Part shown: piece by piece, positions 52,788-61,355 of the stretch
Position numbering within the stretch: the first letter of the stretch is position 1
Layout: every line of letters begins with the position of its first letter
DNA from: Acidobacteriota bacterium
GTDB lineage: Bacteria; Acidobacteriota; Vicinamibacteria; Marinacidobacterales; Marinacidobacteraceae
Reading direction: 5' to 3'
NCBI GenBank assembly: GCA_022826825.1
Contig: JAJDUD010000062.1
Span: 1-64,000, forward strand
DNA: 64,000 nucleotides
The notes under the pieces: model-generated
What the model saw: the letters and a program-made list of their open reading frames with translations, nothing else
What the model was told of the DNA's origin: nothing
The model's database searches: none
Made by a program: the position numbers and the translations under genes

Positions 52788-53324
52788 TCACTGGGCGGCA
52801 CCCCCGCCGGCGGCGGCCTTCTCTTCGGCTGCCTTGAGCACGAGAACGAGCTTCCGGGGAACTCCCTCGAGGACGTTCATCAGGTTCCGGATGGGCGCCG
52901 CGATGACGCCGACGAGCTGACCGCGGAGAGCCTCCTGGCCGGGAAGCTTCGCCAGCGCCTCGAACTGCTGCGGATCGACCTGCTGGTCGGAAACGACGCC
53001 GCCCTTGTACTGGAAAGCGGCGAAGTCCCTGGTCCCCTCGTGGAGAACCTTGGCCAGGGCCACGGGGTCGTCCTCACTCCAGGCGAGGCCGGTCATCCCG
53101 ACGAGCTGGTCGTCCAGTCCGGAAATACCGGCCTCCTCGAAGGCCCATTTCGCCGTGCTGTTCTTTACGACGCGGTACTTGCCGCCGGCTTCGCGGACCC
53201 GGCGGCGCAAATCCGTGACTTCCGCCACGGAAAGGCCCCGGTAATCGAAAGAAAACACCGCTGTCTGCGCCTTGAGTAGCGCGGCGAGCGACGTAGCCGC
53301 TTCCTGCTTCTCCATGCGTTGCAT
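52788..53324 (-). CDS. rplJ: Large ribosomal subunit protein uL10
   Basis: A 178-residue stalk base protein: VFSFDYRGLSVAEVTDLRRRVREAGGKYRVVKNSTAKWA in the first half and the C-terminal helix that binds bL12 dimers (GVPRKLVLVLKAAEEKAA). ATG 53324 and ATG 53315 are both possible starts. uL10 with bL12 often regulates its own mRNA; only 37 nt separate it from rplA here, leaving no room for the long leader seen in E. coli. Confidence 0.97.
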   Translation of the reverse strand: MQRMEKQEAATSLAALLKAQTAVFSFDYRGLSVAEVTDLRRRVREAGGKYRVVKNSTAKWAFEEAGISGLDDQLVGMTGLAWSEDDPVALAKVLHEGTRDFAAFQYKGGVVSDQQVDPQQFEALAKLPGQEALRGQLVGVIAAPIRNLMNVLEGVPRKLVLVLKAAEEKAAAGGGAAQ

Positions 53325-53361
53325 CGTTTCGACCCTTTCCCTGATCTCCGGTGGGCCCGGC

Positions 53362-54051
53362 CTACTTGGCTCCGACCAATGAAGGACTGATACGGAGGCC
53401 GGGACTCATCGTCGAACTGATGGCGACGCTCCGGATGTAACGGCCCTTGGCTGCCGCCGGCTTCGATCGAACTACGGCCGAGACGAAGGCCAGCGTGTTT
53501 TCCACCAGCCGCTCATCGGAAAACGAGAGCTTCCCGACGGGAGCGTGGATGTTTGACGTCTTGTCCACGCGATAGTCGACCTTGCCGGCCTTGATCTCCT
53601 GGACGGCCTTCGCCACGTCGAACGTGACGGTTCCGGACTTGGGATTGGGCATCAGTCCCCTCGGTCCCAGAATCCGCCCGAGCTTCCCGACCGAGCGCAT
53701 CATGTCCGGCGTCGCCACCACGGCTTCGAAATCCAGAAAGCCGCCCTGGATGCGGGCCACCATGTCGTCGCCGCCTACTTCGTCGGCGCCCGCTTCCTCG
53801 GCCTCCTTGGCCTTTTCGCCCGCAGCAATCACCACGACGCGGCGCGAGATTCCAAGTCCGTGCGGGAGAACCACCGAACCGCGCACCATCTGATCGGCGT
53901 GCCGCGGATCCACGCCGAGCCGCATGGCGATTTCGGCAGTTTCGTCAAAGGAAGCGAAGCTCGCGCTCTTGAGCGTCTTGAACACCTCGCCCAGTGTCTC
54001 CGGCTGTGAATCAGCGAGCGCCGTCTTCGCCGCCTGGTACTTCTTTCCCAT
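53362..54051 (-). CDS. rplA: Large ribosomal subunit protein uL1
   Basis: A 229-residue L1-stalk protein: [33 protein letters not shown], the [28 protein letters not shown] core and the closing [14 protein letters not shown]. uL1 moves deacylated tRNA and is the usual repressor of the rplKA mRNA. Confidence 0.98.
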   Translation of the reverse strand: MGKKYQAAKTALADSQPETLGEVFKTLKSASFASFDETAEIAMRLGVDPRHADQMVRGSVVLPHGLGISRRVVVIAAGEKAKEAEEAGADEVGGDDMVARIQGGFLDFEAVVATPDMMRSVGKLGRILGPRGLMPNPKSGTVTFDVAKAVQEIKAGKVDYRVDKTSNIHAPVGKLSFSDERLVENTLAFVSAVVRSKPAAAKGRYIRSVAISSTMSPGLRISPSLVGAK

Positions 54052-54083
54052 GATTCGCGTTCCTGATCTCTGTCTCCGAACCC

Positions 54084-54503
54084 TCAGCCCACTTCGATGC
54101 CCATGCTGCGGGCCGTTCCCTCGACGATGCGCCGCGCGGCGTCGATGTCGGCGGCGTTGAGGTCCTTCATCTTGATCTTGGCGATTTCCTCCACCTGGCT
54201 GACCGATACCTTGCCCACCCGCATCCGGTTCGGCTCACCGGACCCCTTCGCGATTCCCGCCGCACGCTTCAGCAGCACGGCCGCCGGCGGGGTCTTGGTG
54301 ATGAAGCTGAAGGAACGGTCCTGATAGACCGTGACCACGCAGGGAATGATCATGCCCGGGTCGTTCGCGGTCTTCGCGTTGAAGGACTTGCAGAAGTCCA
54401 TGATGTTGATGCCGTGCTGTCCGAGCGCGGGCCCAACGGGCGGCGCCGGGGTCGCTTTGCCGGCGGGCAACTGGATCTTCGCGACCGCGAGCACTTTCTT
54501 CAT
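54084..54503 (-). CDS. rplK: Large ribosomal subunit protein uL11
   Basis: A 139-residue uL11: [45 protein letters not shown] in order, with the thiostrepton-region prolines. The ATG at 54503 has GGAGG 8 nt upstream and is where the family starts. Element E lies directly upstream, between this gene and nusG. Confidence 0.98.
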   Translation of the reverse strand: MKKVLAVAKIQLPAGKATPAPPVGPALGQHGINIMDFCKSFNAKTANDPGMIIPCVVTVYQDRSFSFITKTPPAAVLLKRAAGIAKGSGEPNRMRVGKVSVSQVEEIAKIKMKDLNAADIDAARRIVEGTARSMGIEVG

Positions 54504-54524
54504 CGCATGTTCCTCCGGCGGGGG

Positions 54525-54700
54525 TAGCGGTCCATGGACATGGTGGGCCGAGCACCGAGAGCGGGGAGGCGCCCGGCTGACAAGGCGCGGCTCGGGAGGC
54601 ATACCGAGCGTGTTCCGACCGAGCCGCAACGCAGAGCGGAGCGGTGCAGCCGGGATGCATCCCCGTTCGAATGCCGGTTTACCTTGTTCATGGGCCGCTA
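54525..54700. repeat. Palindromic core-sharing element E between nusG and rplK
   Basis: A 176-bp insertion with 25-nt outer arms, 54525-54549 and 54676-54700: 19 Watson-Crick, five G-T and one mismatch. The right arm contains the TAG stop of nusG. Inside are CCCGGCTG/CAGCCGGG with ATGCATCCCCG, TCGAATGCCG, a perfect 9-bp stem GCGGCTCGG (54587-54595)/CCGAGCCGC (54619-54627) and an apical hairpin GGCATAC/GTGTTCC. Confidence 0.78.
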
Positions 54701-55225
54701 GACCTTCTCCACCTCGAGGAACTCCAGTTCCACGGGAGTTGAGCGCCCGAAGATCGTGACCATGACCTTCACCTTGTTGCGGTCCGGCTGGACTTCATCC
54801 ACGACCCCCTGAAAGCCGTTGAAGGGGCCGTGAATGATGCGGACCGATTCGCCGGTCTGGAAGGTGTGCCGCAGCTTGGGCGCCTGACTCGCGTCGTCCA
54901 TCTGTTCGCGAATCCGGAGAACCTCGTCCTCCGGCATCGGCTGGGGCTTGTGAGGCGGCACGAACCCCATGACCTTGTCGGTGTTCTTGACGACCTGCCA
55001 GGTATCGGCGTTCATCTCCATGTTGACGAGCACGTAGCCGGGATAGACCTGCTTGGTGGTCACCACACGGCGTCCGCCGCGCATCTCCACGACCTTTTCG
55101 GTGGGGATCAGGATCTCGCCGATCTGCTCCGCGAGTCCGTACGCGTTGGCCCGGTGGCGCAGGGCCTCCTTCACGCTCTCCTCGAACTTGGAGTGCGTCG
55201 AGACGATGAACCACTCTCTGGCCAT
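54698..55225 (-). CDS. nusG: Transcription termination/antitermination factor NusG
   Basis: A 175-residue NusG: N-terminal NGN domain ([32 protein letters not shown]) and C-terminal KOW domain ([21 protein letters not shown]). It couples RNA polymerase with Rho and with uS10. It follows secE by 4 nt; its TAG stop is the end of element E. Confidence 0.98.
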   Translation of the reverse strand: MAREWFIVSTHSKFEESVKEALRHRANAYGLAEQIGEILIPTEKVVEMRGGRRVVTTKQVYPGYVLVNMEMNADTWQVVKNTDKVMGFVPPHKPQPMPEDEVLRIREQMDDASQAPKLRHTFQTGESVRIIHGPFNGFQGVVDEVQPDRNKVKVMVTIFGRSTPVELEFLEVEKV

Positions 55226-55229
55226 GGAA

Positions 55230-55439
55230 CTACCCGATCAGGTTCGTGATGAAGGCCGAGATGTACGACATGACCACATCGAGGCCGTAGAGATAGAACC
55301 CGAAGAAGAAGACCGTGATGAGCACGATGATGGTCGTGCCACGGACTTCGTCCCGGGTCGGCCAGGTGACCTTGTCCAGTTCTCCCCTCACTTCGCCGAG
55401 GAAAGTGCGGGCCGAGCCGATTCTTTCGAGCACGCTCAC
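55230..55439 (-). CDS. secE: Protein translocase subunit SecE
   Basis: A 69-residue single-pass SecE: a short amphipathic helix with the conserved GELDKVTWPTRDEV and one transmembrane segment (TIIVLITVFFFGFYLYGL). I chose GTG 55439, 8 nt after GAGG. The longer frame start overlaps tRNA-Trp and cannot be right. It partners SecY. Confidence 0.95.
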   Translation of the reverse strand: MSVLERIGSARTFLGEVRGELDKVTWPTRDEVRGTTIIVLITVFFFGFYLYGLDVVMSYISAFITNLIG

Positions 55440-55481
55440 GATGAGAACCTCATTCCGCGATGTCTCGAAGGAACGTGGGGA

Positions 55482-55557
55482 TGGCAGGCCAGGAGGGGAT
55501 CGAACCCCCAACCCCCGGTTTTGGAGACCGGTGCTCTGCCAATTGAGCTACTGGCCT
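55482..55557 (-). tRNA. trnW: tRNA-Trp (CCA)
   Basis: A 76-nt cloverleaf on the minus strand. Acceptor AGGCCAG/CTGGCCT, D-arm GTAGCTCAATTGGCAGAGC, anticodon stem CCGGT/ACCGG around CTCCAAA (anticodon CCA), T-arm GGGGG-TTCGATC-CCCTC and an encoded 3' CCA. It lies between rpmG and secE. Confidence 0.97.
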
Positions 55558-55575
55558 TCGCACCCCTCACAGTAG

Positions 55576-55740
55576 TCAACGCGTCTCCCGATGCATTACG
55601 TGCGTCCGGCAGAAACGGCAGAACTTGCGCAACTCCATCCGGCCGGGATGGGTTGCCCGGTTCTTGGTGGTCGAATACGTGCGCCGCTTGCAGTCCGTGC
55701 ATGCCAGCGTGACGATCTGCCGCTTCTTTTCGCGCGCCAT
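55576..55740 (-). CDS. rpmG: Large ribosomal subunit protein bL33 (zinc form)
   Basis: A 54-residue bL33: [20 protein letters not shown] with CTDC at 14-17 and CRFC at 41-44, the zinc-binding form, ending THVMHRETR. It lies between tuf and tRNA-Trp, a common place for this gene. Confidence 0.96.
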   Translation of the reverse strand: MAREKKRQIVTLACTDCKRRTYSTTKNRATHPGRMELRKFCRFCRTHVMHRETR

Positions 55741-55841
55741 GCCGTTTTCCCGTCGGTTCTACTCCAGTCGGATAAATCAAGGATGGCCCCCCGCGAGCGA
55801 CTCAGGTCGTCCGCGAGAGGACCGGTTCCCGCCTTCGCCGT

Positions 55842-57029
55842 CTATTCCAGGATTTCGGTGGTCATCCCGGAGGCGACCGTCCTGCCACCTTCGCGGATCG
55901 CGAAGCGGAGTCCACGGTCCATGGCGATCGGGGTGATCAGTTCCACCTCGAGCTGGATGTTGTCTCCCGGCATGGCCACCACCTGATCTCCCAGGAGAGT
56001 GGCGGTGCCGGTCACATCCGTGGTCCGGAAATAGAACTGCGGGCGGTAGCCGCTCTTGAACGGCTTTTCGCGGCCCCCCTCCTCCTTGGAGAGGACATAG
56101 ACCTCGGAACGGAACCTGGTGTGAGGCGTGATGGAACCGGGCTTGGCGAGCACCATCCCGCGTTCCACTTCCCGGCGATCGGTTCCCCGCAGCAGGATTC
56201 CGACGTTGTCACCGGCCTCGCCCTCGTCGAGGAGCTTCTTGAACATCTCGACGCCGGTCACCACCCGCTTCCGGGTCTCCCGGATCCCGACGATTTCGAC
56301 CTCGTCCTGGACGCAGACCTTGCCCTGCTCGATGCGGCCGGTCACCACGGTGCCGCGGCCGGAGATCGAGAAGACGTCCTCGATCGGCATCAGGTAGTCC
56401 TTGTCGATGGCCCGCTCCGGCACCGGCACGTACTCGTCAAGAGCCTTGGTCAGCTCCCGAACGGATTCCCAGTCCGCCGGATCGTCCGACTCGAGCGCCT
56501 TGAGCGCGCTGCCCCGGATGACCGGGATGTCGTCGCCGGGGAAGTCGTAGTAGGAAAGCAGTTCCCGGACTTCGAGTTCCACGAGTTCCAGCAGCTCCTC
56601 GTCGTCGAGCATGTCCACCTTGTTGAGGTACACGACGATGCGGGGCACGCCGACCTGCCGGGCCAGCAGGATGTGCTCGCGCGTCTGCGCCTGGGGGCCG
56701 TCCGGGGCGGAAATCAGCAGCACCGCGCCGTCCATCTGGGCGGCGCCGGTGATCATGTTCTTGATGTAGTCGGCGTGGCCGGGGCAGTCCACGTGCGCGT
56801 AGTGGCGCGCCGCGGTCTCGTACTCAACGTGGGCGGTGGCGATCGTGATGCCCCGCTCGCGCTCTTCCGGAGCGTTGTCGATCGAGTCGAAACTCCTGAA
56901 ATTTCCACCTTCTTCGGCGGCGAGGACCTTCGTAATCGCGGCGGTCAGGGTCGTCTTGCCGTGATCCACGTGACCGATGGTCCCCACGTTGACGTGAGGT
57001 TTGGTGCGTTCGAACTTCTCCTTGGCCAT
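55842..57029 (-). CDS. tuf: Elongation factor Tu
   Basis: A 395-residue GTPase that brings aminoacyl-tRNA to the ribosome. G1 is [10 protein letters not shown], the switch has [14 protein letters not shown]3 DCPGHADY, and NKVDM is conserved. The C-terminal tRNA-binding barrel ends [14 protein letters not shown]. It is downstream of four tRNA genes, the same arrangement as E. coli tufB. Only this tuf is in the window; a second copy elsewhere cannot be excluded. Confidence 0.99.
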   Translation of the reverse strand: MAKEKFERTKPHVNVGTIGHVDHGKTTLTAAITKVLAAEEGGNFRSFDSIDNAPEERERGITIATAHVEYETAARHYAHVDCPGHADYIKNMITGAAQMDGAVLLISAPDGPQAQTREHILLARQVGVPRIVVYLNKVDMLDDEELLELVELEVRELLSYYDFPGDDIPVIRGSALKALESDDPADWESVRELTKALDEYVPVPERAIDKDYLMPIEDVFSISGRGTVVTGRIEQGKVCVQDEVEIVGIRETRKRVVTGVEMFKKLLDEGEAGDNVGILLRGTDRREVERGMVLAKPGSITPHTRFRSEVYVLSKEEGGREKPFKSGYRPQFYFRTTDVTGTATLLGDQVVAMPGDNIQLEVELITPIAMDRGLRFAIREGGRTVASGMTTEILE

Positions 57030-57109
57030 CTGGTCTTCTCCTTGTGTGCTGCGAGACTGGCTGTGAGACCTGGGAAATCAGATCGTCCCCTGCGAAGAGG
57101 GGGCAAGAG

Positions 57110-57184
<75 letters not shown>

Positions 57185-57277
57185 GGAGACGGGGGCGGGG
57201 GCCGATAGCGCGGCTCCGGACCGCGCCGGCGGATCGGCCGCGGTCCCGGGACGACACGAACCGCGCCGCTTTCAGCA

Positions 57278-57353
57278 TGGAGCGGGAGACGGGATTCGGA
57301 CCCGCGACCCTCAGCTTGGAAGGCTGATGCTCTGCCAACTGAGCTACTCCCGC
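57278..57353 (-). tRNA. trnG: tRNA-Gly (TCC)
   Basis: A 76-nt cloverleaf: acceptor GCGGGAG/CTCCCGC, anticodon stem TCAGC/GCTGA around CTTCCAA (anticodon TCC), T-arm GCGGG-TCCGAAT-CCCGT and an encoded CCA. Confidence 0.97.
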
Positions 57354-57530
57354 GTTATGGAATGAAGGGACCGCCGACCGTGGACGAACCGGGCAGGGGG
57401 CCGCCACGTCCCCGTCCGCCGGGACGGGTACGCCGTGGCTTGCGCGTGAGCGCGTCGTAGCGAGCCGGAGGTTGCCGTTGTCGGTGGTCAAAGCAGTGGG
57501 TGGGTTCGGTCGAGGAAACTCCGCAAGTGG

Positions 57531-57617
57531 TGGTGGAGCGGGGAGGATTCGAACCTCCGAAGGCGTAAAGCCGGCAGGTTTACAGCCTGCTGCGTTTGGC
57601 CGCTTCGCTACCACTCC
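57531..57617 (-). tRNA. trnY: tRNA-Tyr (GTA)
   Basis: An 87-nt class II tRNA: acceptor GGAGTGG/CCGCTCC, anticodon stem GCAGG/CCTGC around CTGTAAA (anticodon GTA), a long variable arm (CGGCTTTACGCC), T-arm GGAGG-TTCGAAT-CCTCC and an encoded CCA. Confidence 0.97.
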
Positions 57618-57753
57618 GCCCGGGAAACTCCGCCGCTCACGAGACGGGAAAGCAGCCTCCCTGATAATCAGCCGGCCGATCCGGATCGGGTTGTCCAGAT
57701 CAGTCCCTCCGGATCCAGCGCGATCCGGTCCGATGCGGTCTGGCCCGATCCGG

Positions 57754-57826
57754 AGCTGGCGAAGGGACTTGAACCCTTGACCGGCTGATTACAAATCAGC
57801 TGCTCTGCCTCCTGAGCTACGCCAGC
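57754..57826 (-). tRNA. trnT: tRNA-Thr (TGT), 3' end CCG instead of CCA
   Basis: A 73-nt body: acceptor GCTGGCG/CGCCAGC, anticodon stem GCTGA/TCAGC around TTTGTAA (anticodon TGT), T-arm AAGGG-TTCAAGT-CCCTT. The following bases read CCG, so the CCA end must be completed by the CCA-adding enzyme, unlike the other four tRNAs here. It is first in the tRNA-tuf transcript. Confidence 0.96.
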
Positions 57827-57845
57827 GTGCACCGGCGAACGGTTG

Positions 57846-57875
57846 AGTATAGGTTGGCGCTCTCACGAGTGTCAA
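57846..57875 (-). promoter_or_regulatory. Strong sigma70-type promoter of the tRNA-tuf-rpo transcript
   Basis: Minus-strand TTGACA (57870-57875), an 18-bp spacer and TATACT (57846-57851). It overlaps the rlmB stop codon and points to tRNA-Thr(TGT), whose 5' end is 20 nt downstream. Near-consensus hexamers fit a highly expressed stable-RNA and tuf operon. Confidence 0.85.
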
Positions 57876-58714
57876 CTGCGAACCGGAAGTCGTGTCGCCG
57901 GTCCCGACGCGGAGGCCCCCACCGCCTCTTGGCGCACCCTCTCGTAGAGCACGATCCCGGCGGCCACGGAGACGTTCAGGGACCGGACCGAACCCAACTG
58001 CGGCAGAGAAACCAGGACCTCGCACTCCTTTGACACCCCGGCGGCGAGGCCCCGGCCCTCGGACCCCACGACGAGGACGGTCGGCTGGGTCCAGTCGAAC
58101 TCGTACCAGCGGACCTTCGCCCGCGGCGTGAGGCCGACGGTCCAGTACCCGTGAGCCCTGAGCGCCCGCAGAGCACTCGCGGCGCCCGGGATCCGTACCA
58201 GCCGGGCGCGGGCGATGGCCCCCGCCGAGGCCGCCATGGCAACGGGCGAGGGAGGAGCCGCGCCGCGCCGCGGAACGAGCACCGCATCCACTCCGGCGCC
58301 GTCCGCCGCGCGAACCAGCGCGCCGAAGTTCCGGGGGTCTTCGATGCGATCGAGCAACAGCAGTCGACTCGGCTTCGGGTCCATCGACAGCACCTGACCG
58401 AGCGCCAGCCACTCGACCGGCGACACCTCGCAGGCCGCCCCCTGATGGCGCGCTCCCTCCGAGATCCGGTCCAGGTACCGATTCGGAACCCGTTGCAGCG
58501 GAGCGCCGCGCGCCCGCGCGATCTTGAGCAGGGCCTGATGGCGGCTCTGCAGCGGTCCCGTCCGAACCAGCACGCGCCGGACCTGGTTCGGGATGCCCTG
58601 CAGCGTTTCCTCCACCCGGGCGGGGCCGAAGACCCAGGTCGTGGCCTGGTCCTCGCGAGTCTCGTCCGCGGGACGGCCCGACCTCGCCGGACGGCGCTTC
58701 TCGTGGCGGGTCAT
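57872..58714 (-). CDS. rlmB: 23S rRNA (guanosine-2'-O-)methyltransferase RlmB (SpoU family)
   Basis: A 280-residue SPOUT methyltransferase with an N-terminal L30e-like substrate domain (WVFGPARVEETLQG). The trefoil-knot motifs are LLLLDRIEDPRNFGALVRAADGAGVDAV, PTVLVVGSEGRGL and SVRSLNVSVAAGIVLYE. It probably methylates G2251 of 23S rRNA in the P loop; other TrmH-type targets are possible. Its start overlaps the ispDF stop by 4 nt and its end holds the tuf promoter. Confidence 0.9.
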   Translation of the reverse strand: MTRHEKRRPARSGRPADETREDQATTWVFGPARVEETLQGIPNQVRRVLVRTGPLQSRHQALLKIARARGAPLQRVPNRYLDRISEGARHQGAACEVSPVEWLALGQVLSMDPKPSRLLLLDRIEDPRNFGALVRAADGAGVDAVLVPRRGAAPPSPVAMAASAGAIARARLVRIPGAASALRALRAHGYWTVGLTPRAKVRWYEFDWTQPTVLVVGSEGRGLAAGVSKECEVLVSLPQLGSVRSLNVSVAAGIVLYERVRQEAVGASASGPATRLPVRS

Positions 58715-59940
58715 CCTGGAGGCGATGCCGGTTCCAGGATTCGTGACTGCGGATCGAGGCGGACCAGGGCCTTCGCCACGAGCCCCTCACCCCGTCCCGT
58801 AAAGCCCATGCCGTCGGTGGTGGTGGCCTTGAGACCCACCGCGTCCGGCGCGACCCCGAGCATGCCGCCGAGCCGCTGCCGCATCTCCTCGATCCGGGGA
58901 GCGAGCCGGGGACGCTCGGCGATGATGGTGAGGTCCACCTGACCCGGTCCATGACCTGCGCGGGCGGCGACTTCGAGGGCCCGCCGCACGAACCGTTCGC
59001 TCGCCGCGCCCCGAAGCTCCGGATCGGACGACGGGAACAGGGCCCCGATGTCGGGTCCGGCAACCGCGCCGAGGATTGCGTCGGTGAGGGCATGCAGGAC
59101 AGCGTCCCCATCGGAGTGTCCTTCCAGCGCGGGAACTCCCGGAAACGCGATTCCCCCCAGTTGCAGGGTTCCGGTCGTCCCGAAACGGTGAGCGTCGAAG
59201 CCGAAACCGATGCGGGGCATCGCGGTGACCCCGCCCAGCAAGGTACGCGCGACCTCCAGGTCGGTCGGGCGGGTCACCTTCAGGTTCCGCGGACTCCCTT
59301 CGACCACCCGCACCGGATGTCCCGCGGCCCGCACCAGCGATGCCTCGTCGGTCCCTCTCAGTCCGGCTTCCTCCGCCCGGGCAAGCGACTCCTTGAGCAC
59401 GCTCCGCCGGAAACACTGCGGTGTCTGGACGGCGACGGTGTGGTCCCGATCCACCAGGTTCTCCACCTTGCCGTCACCGGTCACCCGCCAGAGGGTGTCC
59501 GGCGGGCGGCACCCGGGGATCGCCGCACCGTGGCGACGGGCCGCCTCGATGACCTCTTCAACAAGCGACAGCGGCGGCGCCGGCCTCGCCCCGTCGTGGA
59601 CGGCCACGAGGTCGGCGACCGCACCCTCTGCTTCCTCGAAACGCGCGTCGAGCGCCGCCAGTCCGCGCGCAGTCGATTCCTGGCGGGATACCCCTCCGGG
59701 ACAGCAGGAAACCCGGCCCCCTTCCGGGCCCAGATGCGGACCGAGGTCCGCTTGCCACGATTCGAATCCCCTCTCGGGCAGGACCACCACCAGCCGCGCG
59801 ACCTTCCGCGAGGCAAGTACCGCGCGGACGGAATGAACGACGAGCGGCAGGCCGAGAATCGGCTGGAACTGCTTGGGGGCGGCGCCGGCGCCGAACCGGA
59901 TGCCGGACCCGGCTGCTACGACGACCGCGCCAACCCGCAT
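58711..59940 (-). CDS. ispDF: Bifunctional IspD-IspF isoprenoid synthesis enzyme
   Basis: A 409-residue fusion. IspD covers residues about 1-225 with VVVAAGSGIRFGAGAAPKQF and HDGARP; it makes CDP-methylerythritol. IspF covers about 232-400 with GFGFDAHRFG (zinc Asp, His), LEGHSDGDAVLHALTDAILGA and KATTTDGMGFTGRGEG; it makes the cyclodiphosphate. The ATG at 59940 opens MRVGAVVVAAGSG. These steps of the MEP pathway are separated by IspE, which is not in the window. It follows radA by 25 nt. Confidence 0.96.
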   Translation of the reverse strand: MRVGAVVVAAGSGIRFGAGAAPKQFQPILGLPLVVHSVRAVLASRKVARLVVVLPERGFESWQADLGPHLGPEGGRVSCCPGGVSRQESTARGLAALDARFEEAEGAVADLVAVHDGARPAPPLSLVEEVIEAARRHGAAIPGCRPPDTLWRVTGDGKVENLVDRDHTVAVQTPQCFRRSVLKESLARAEEAGLRGTDEASLVRAAGHPVRVVEGSPRNLKVTRPTDLEVARTLLGGVTAMPRIGFGFDAHRFGTTGTLQLGGIAFPGVPALEGHSDGDAVLHALTDAILGAVAGPDIGALFPSSDPELRGAASERFVRRALEVAARAGHGPGQVDLTIIAERPRLAPRIEEMRQRLGGMLGVAPDAVGLKATTTDGMGFTGRGEGLVAKALVRLDPQSRILEPASPPG

Positions 59941-59965
59941 GGTGATCCGTTCCTCTACCGGCTCG

Positions 59966-61351
59966 TCAAGCCTGACCCATTGCGGCCAGGGCCGCATCCA
60001 GCGTTTCGACCGCGACCAGATCGATTGCCGCCGGCCGCTCGGCGGCGTCGGCCTTCCCCGGGTGCATCACCGCGCGGCGGTACCCCAGACGCGCCGCCTC
60101 CCGCAGGCGCACCCCCGCCTGATGGACGGGCCGCACCTCTCCCGAGAGTCCGACCTCACCGAGGAAGACGGTTCCCGGCGGCACCGGAGCTCCCCGTCGC
60201 CGGGAGACCACGGCCGCGAGGAGGCCCAGGTCGGCGGCCGGTTCGTTCACGGTGAGCCCGCCGGTCACCGACACGTAGACGTCGCTGCGAACAAGTCCTC
60301 CCCCGCCTCCCGTCTCGAGGACCGCCAGCAGCACCGCCAGCCGGCCGCTGTCGAACCCCACCGGAACCCGCCGGGGATAAGCGAGCGGGCTCTCGGCGAG
60401 CAGCACCTGGATCTCGGCAAGGAGGGGCCTCGTTCCCTCGAGAGTACAGACGACGGCCGATCCGGGCTTCGGGGGCCCCCCGGTGAGGAAGAGTTCGGAC
60501 GGATTCCGAACCGGGACGAGTCCCCGCCCGGTCATGTCGAACACGCCGAGCTCGCCGGCGGCGCCGAACCGGTTCTTGACGGCGCGGAGCAGCCGGTGCG
60601 ACTGCCTCCGGTCCCCTTCGAAGTGCAGCACGGTATCCACCATGTGCTCGAGGGTGCGGGGACCGGCGATGGCGCCGTCCTTGTTGACATGACCGATGAT
60701 GAAAACGGGCACGCGGGTCGACTTGGCGAACAGCACGAGCGCGGCGGCCGACTCCCGAACCTGGGTGACGGTCCCCGGGGCGCCGCTGATGTCCGGGGAG
60801 TGGACGCACTGTACGGAGTCGAGCACCAGGAGCCGCGGTTCCACGGACTGCGCTGCGTCGAGGATGCGGGGCATGCTCGTCTCCGAGAAAAGGAGGAGCG
60901 AGTCCGGCTGAAGCCCCAGCCGCTCGCCGCGCAGCTTGAGCTGGTGCTCGGATTCCTCCCCGCTGACGTAGAGCACGGGTTCTTCGGAAGCGGCAGCCGC
61001 GGCGGCCAACTGAAGGAGCAGGGTGCTCTTTCCCGCGCCCGGCTCTCCCGCGACCAGGACGGCGGAGCCGGGTACCACCCCGCCACCCAGGACGCGGTCG
61101 AGTTCCGGGATGCCAAGCGGACGGCGCGGCGCCGTCCGGGTATCTACCTCGTTCCAGGCGACCGGCGCCGCGGCTCCGGCGCCCGCCGCCGCGGCGAACC
61201 CGCGCCAGCGCCCGCCGGCAGCGCCCTCCGGCGGCGCCTCGTGCTCGACGAGCGGCGTCTGGGAAGAACAGGACGGGCAATATCCCATCCAGCGGGAGTA
61301 GTCCTGCCCACACTCCACGCAGGCGAAGCGAACGGTGGAGCGCTTGGGCAC
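59966..61351 (-). CDS. radA: DNA repair protein RadA/Sms
   Basis: A 461-residue RecA-like helicase for branch migration. The N-terminal zinc finger has Cys11, 14, 25 and 28 (CVEC, CPSC). Walker A is GEPGAGKST, the family-specific KNRFG motif is in VKNRFGAAGELGVF, and a Lon-protease-like C-domain ends the protein (VSVTGGLTVNEPAADLGLLAAV). The GTG at 61351 gives the family's N-terminus and overlaps the dnaB region by a few nt of spacing; upstream codons are inside dnaB. Confidence 0.95.
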   Translation of the reverse strand: MPKRSTVRFACVECGQDYSRWMGYCPSCSSQTPLVEHEAPPEGAAGGRWRGFAAAAGAGAAAPVAWNEVDTRTAPRRPLGIPELDRVLGGGVVPGSAVLVAGEPGAGKSTLLLQLAAAAAASEEPVLYVSGEESEHQLKLRGERLGLQPDSLLLFSETSMPRILDAAQSVEPRLLVLDSVQCVHSPDISGAPGTVTQVRESAAALVLFAKSTRVPVFIIGHVNKDGAIAGPRTLEHMVDTVLHFEGDRRQSHRLLRAVKNRFGAAGELGVFDMTGRGLVPVRNPSELFLTGGPPKPGSAVVCTLEGTRPLLAEIQVLLAESPLAYPRRVPVGFDSGRLAVLLAVLETGGGGGLVRSDVYVSVTGGLTVNEPAADLGLLAAVVSRRRGAPVPPGTVFLGEVGLSGEVRPVHQAGVRLREAARLGYRRAVMHPGKADAAERPAAIDLVAVETLDAALAAMGQA

Positions 61352-61355
61352 CGGC

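Noticed and set aside
55482-55511. Longer secE start at 55511
   Set aside because: It would run into the tRNA-Trp gene; GTG 55439 has a good ribosome binding site and gives the family's N-terminus.
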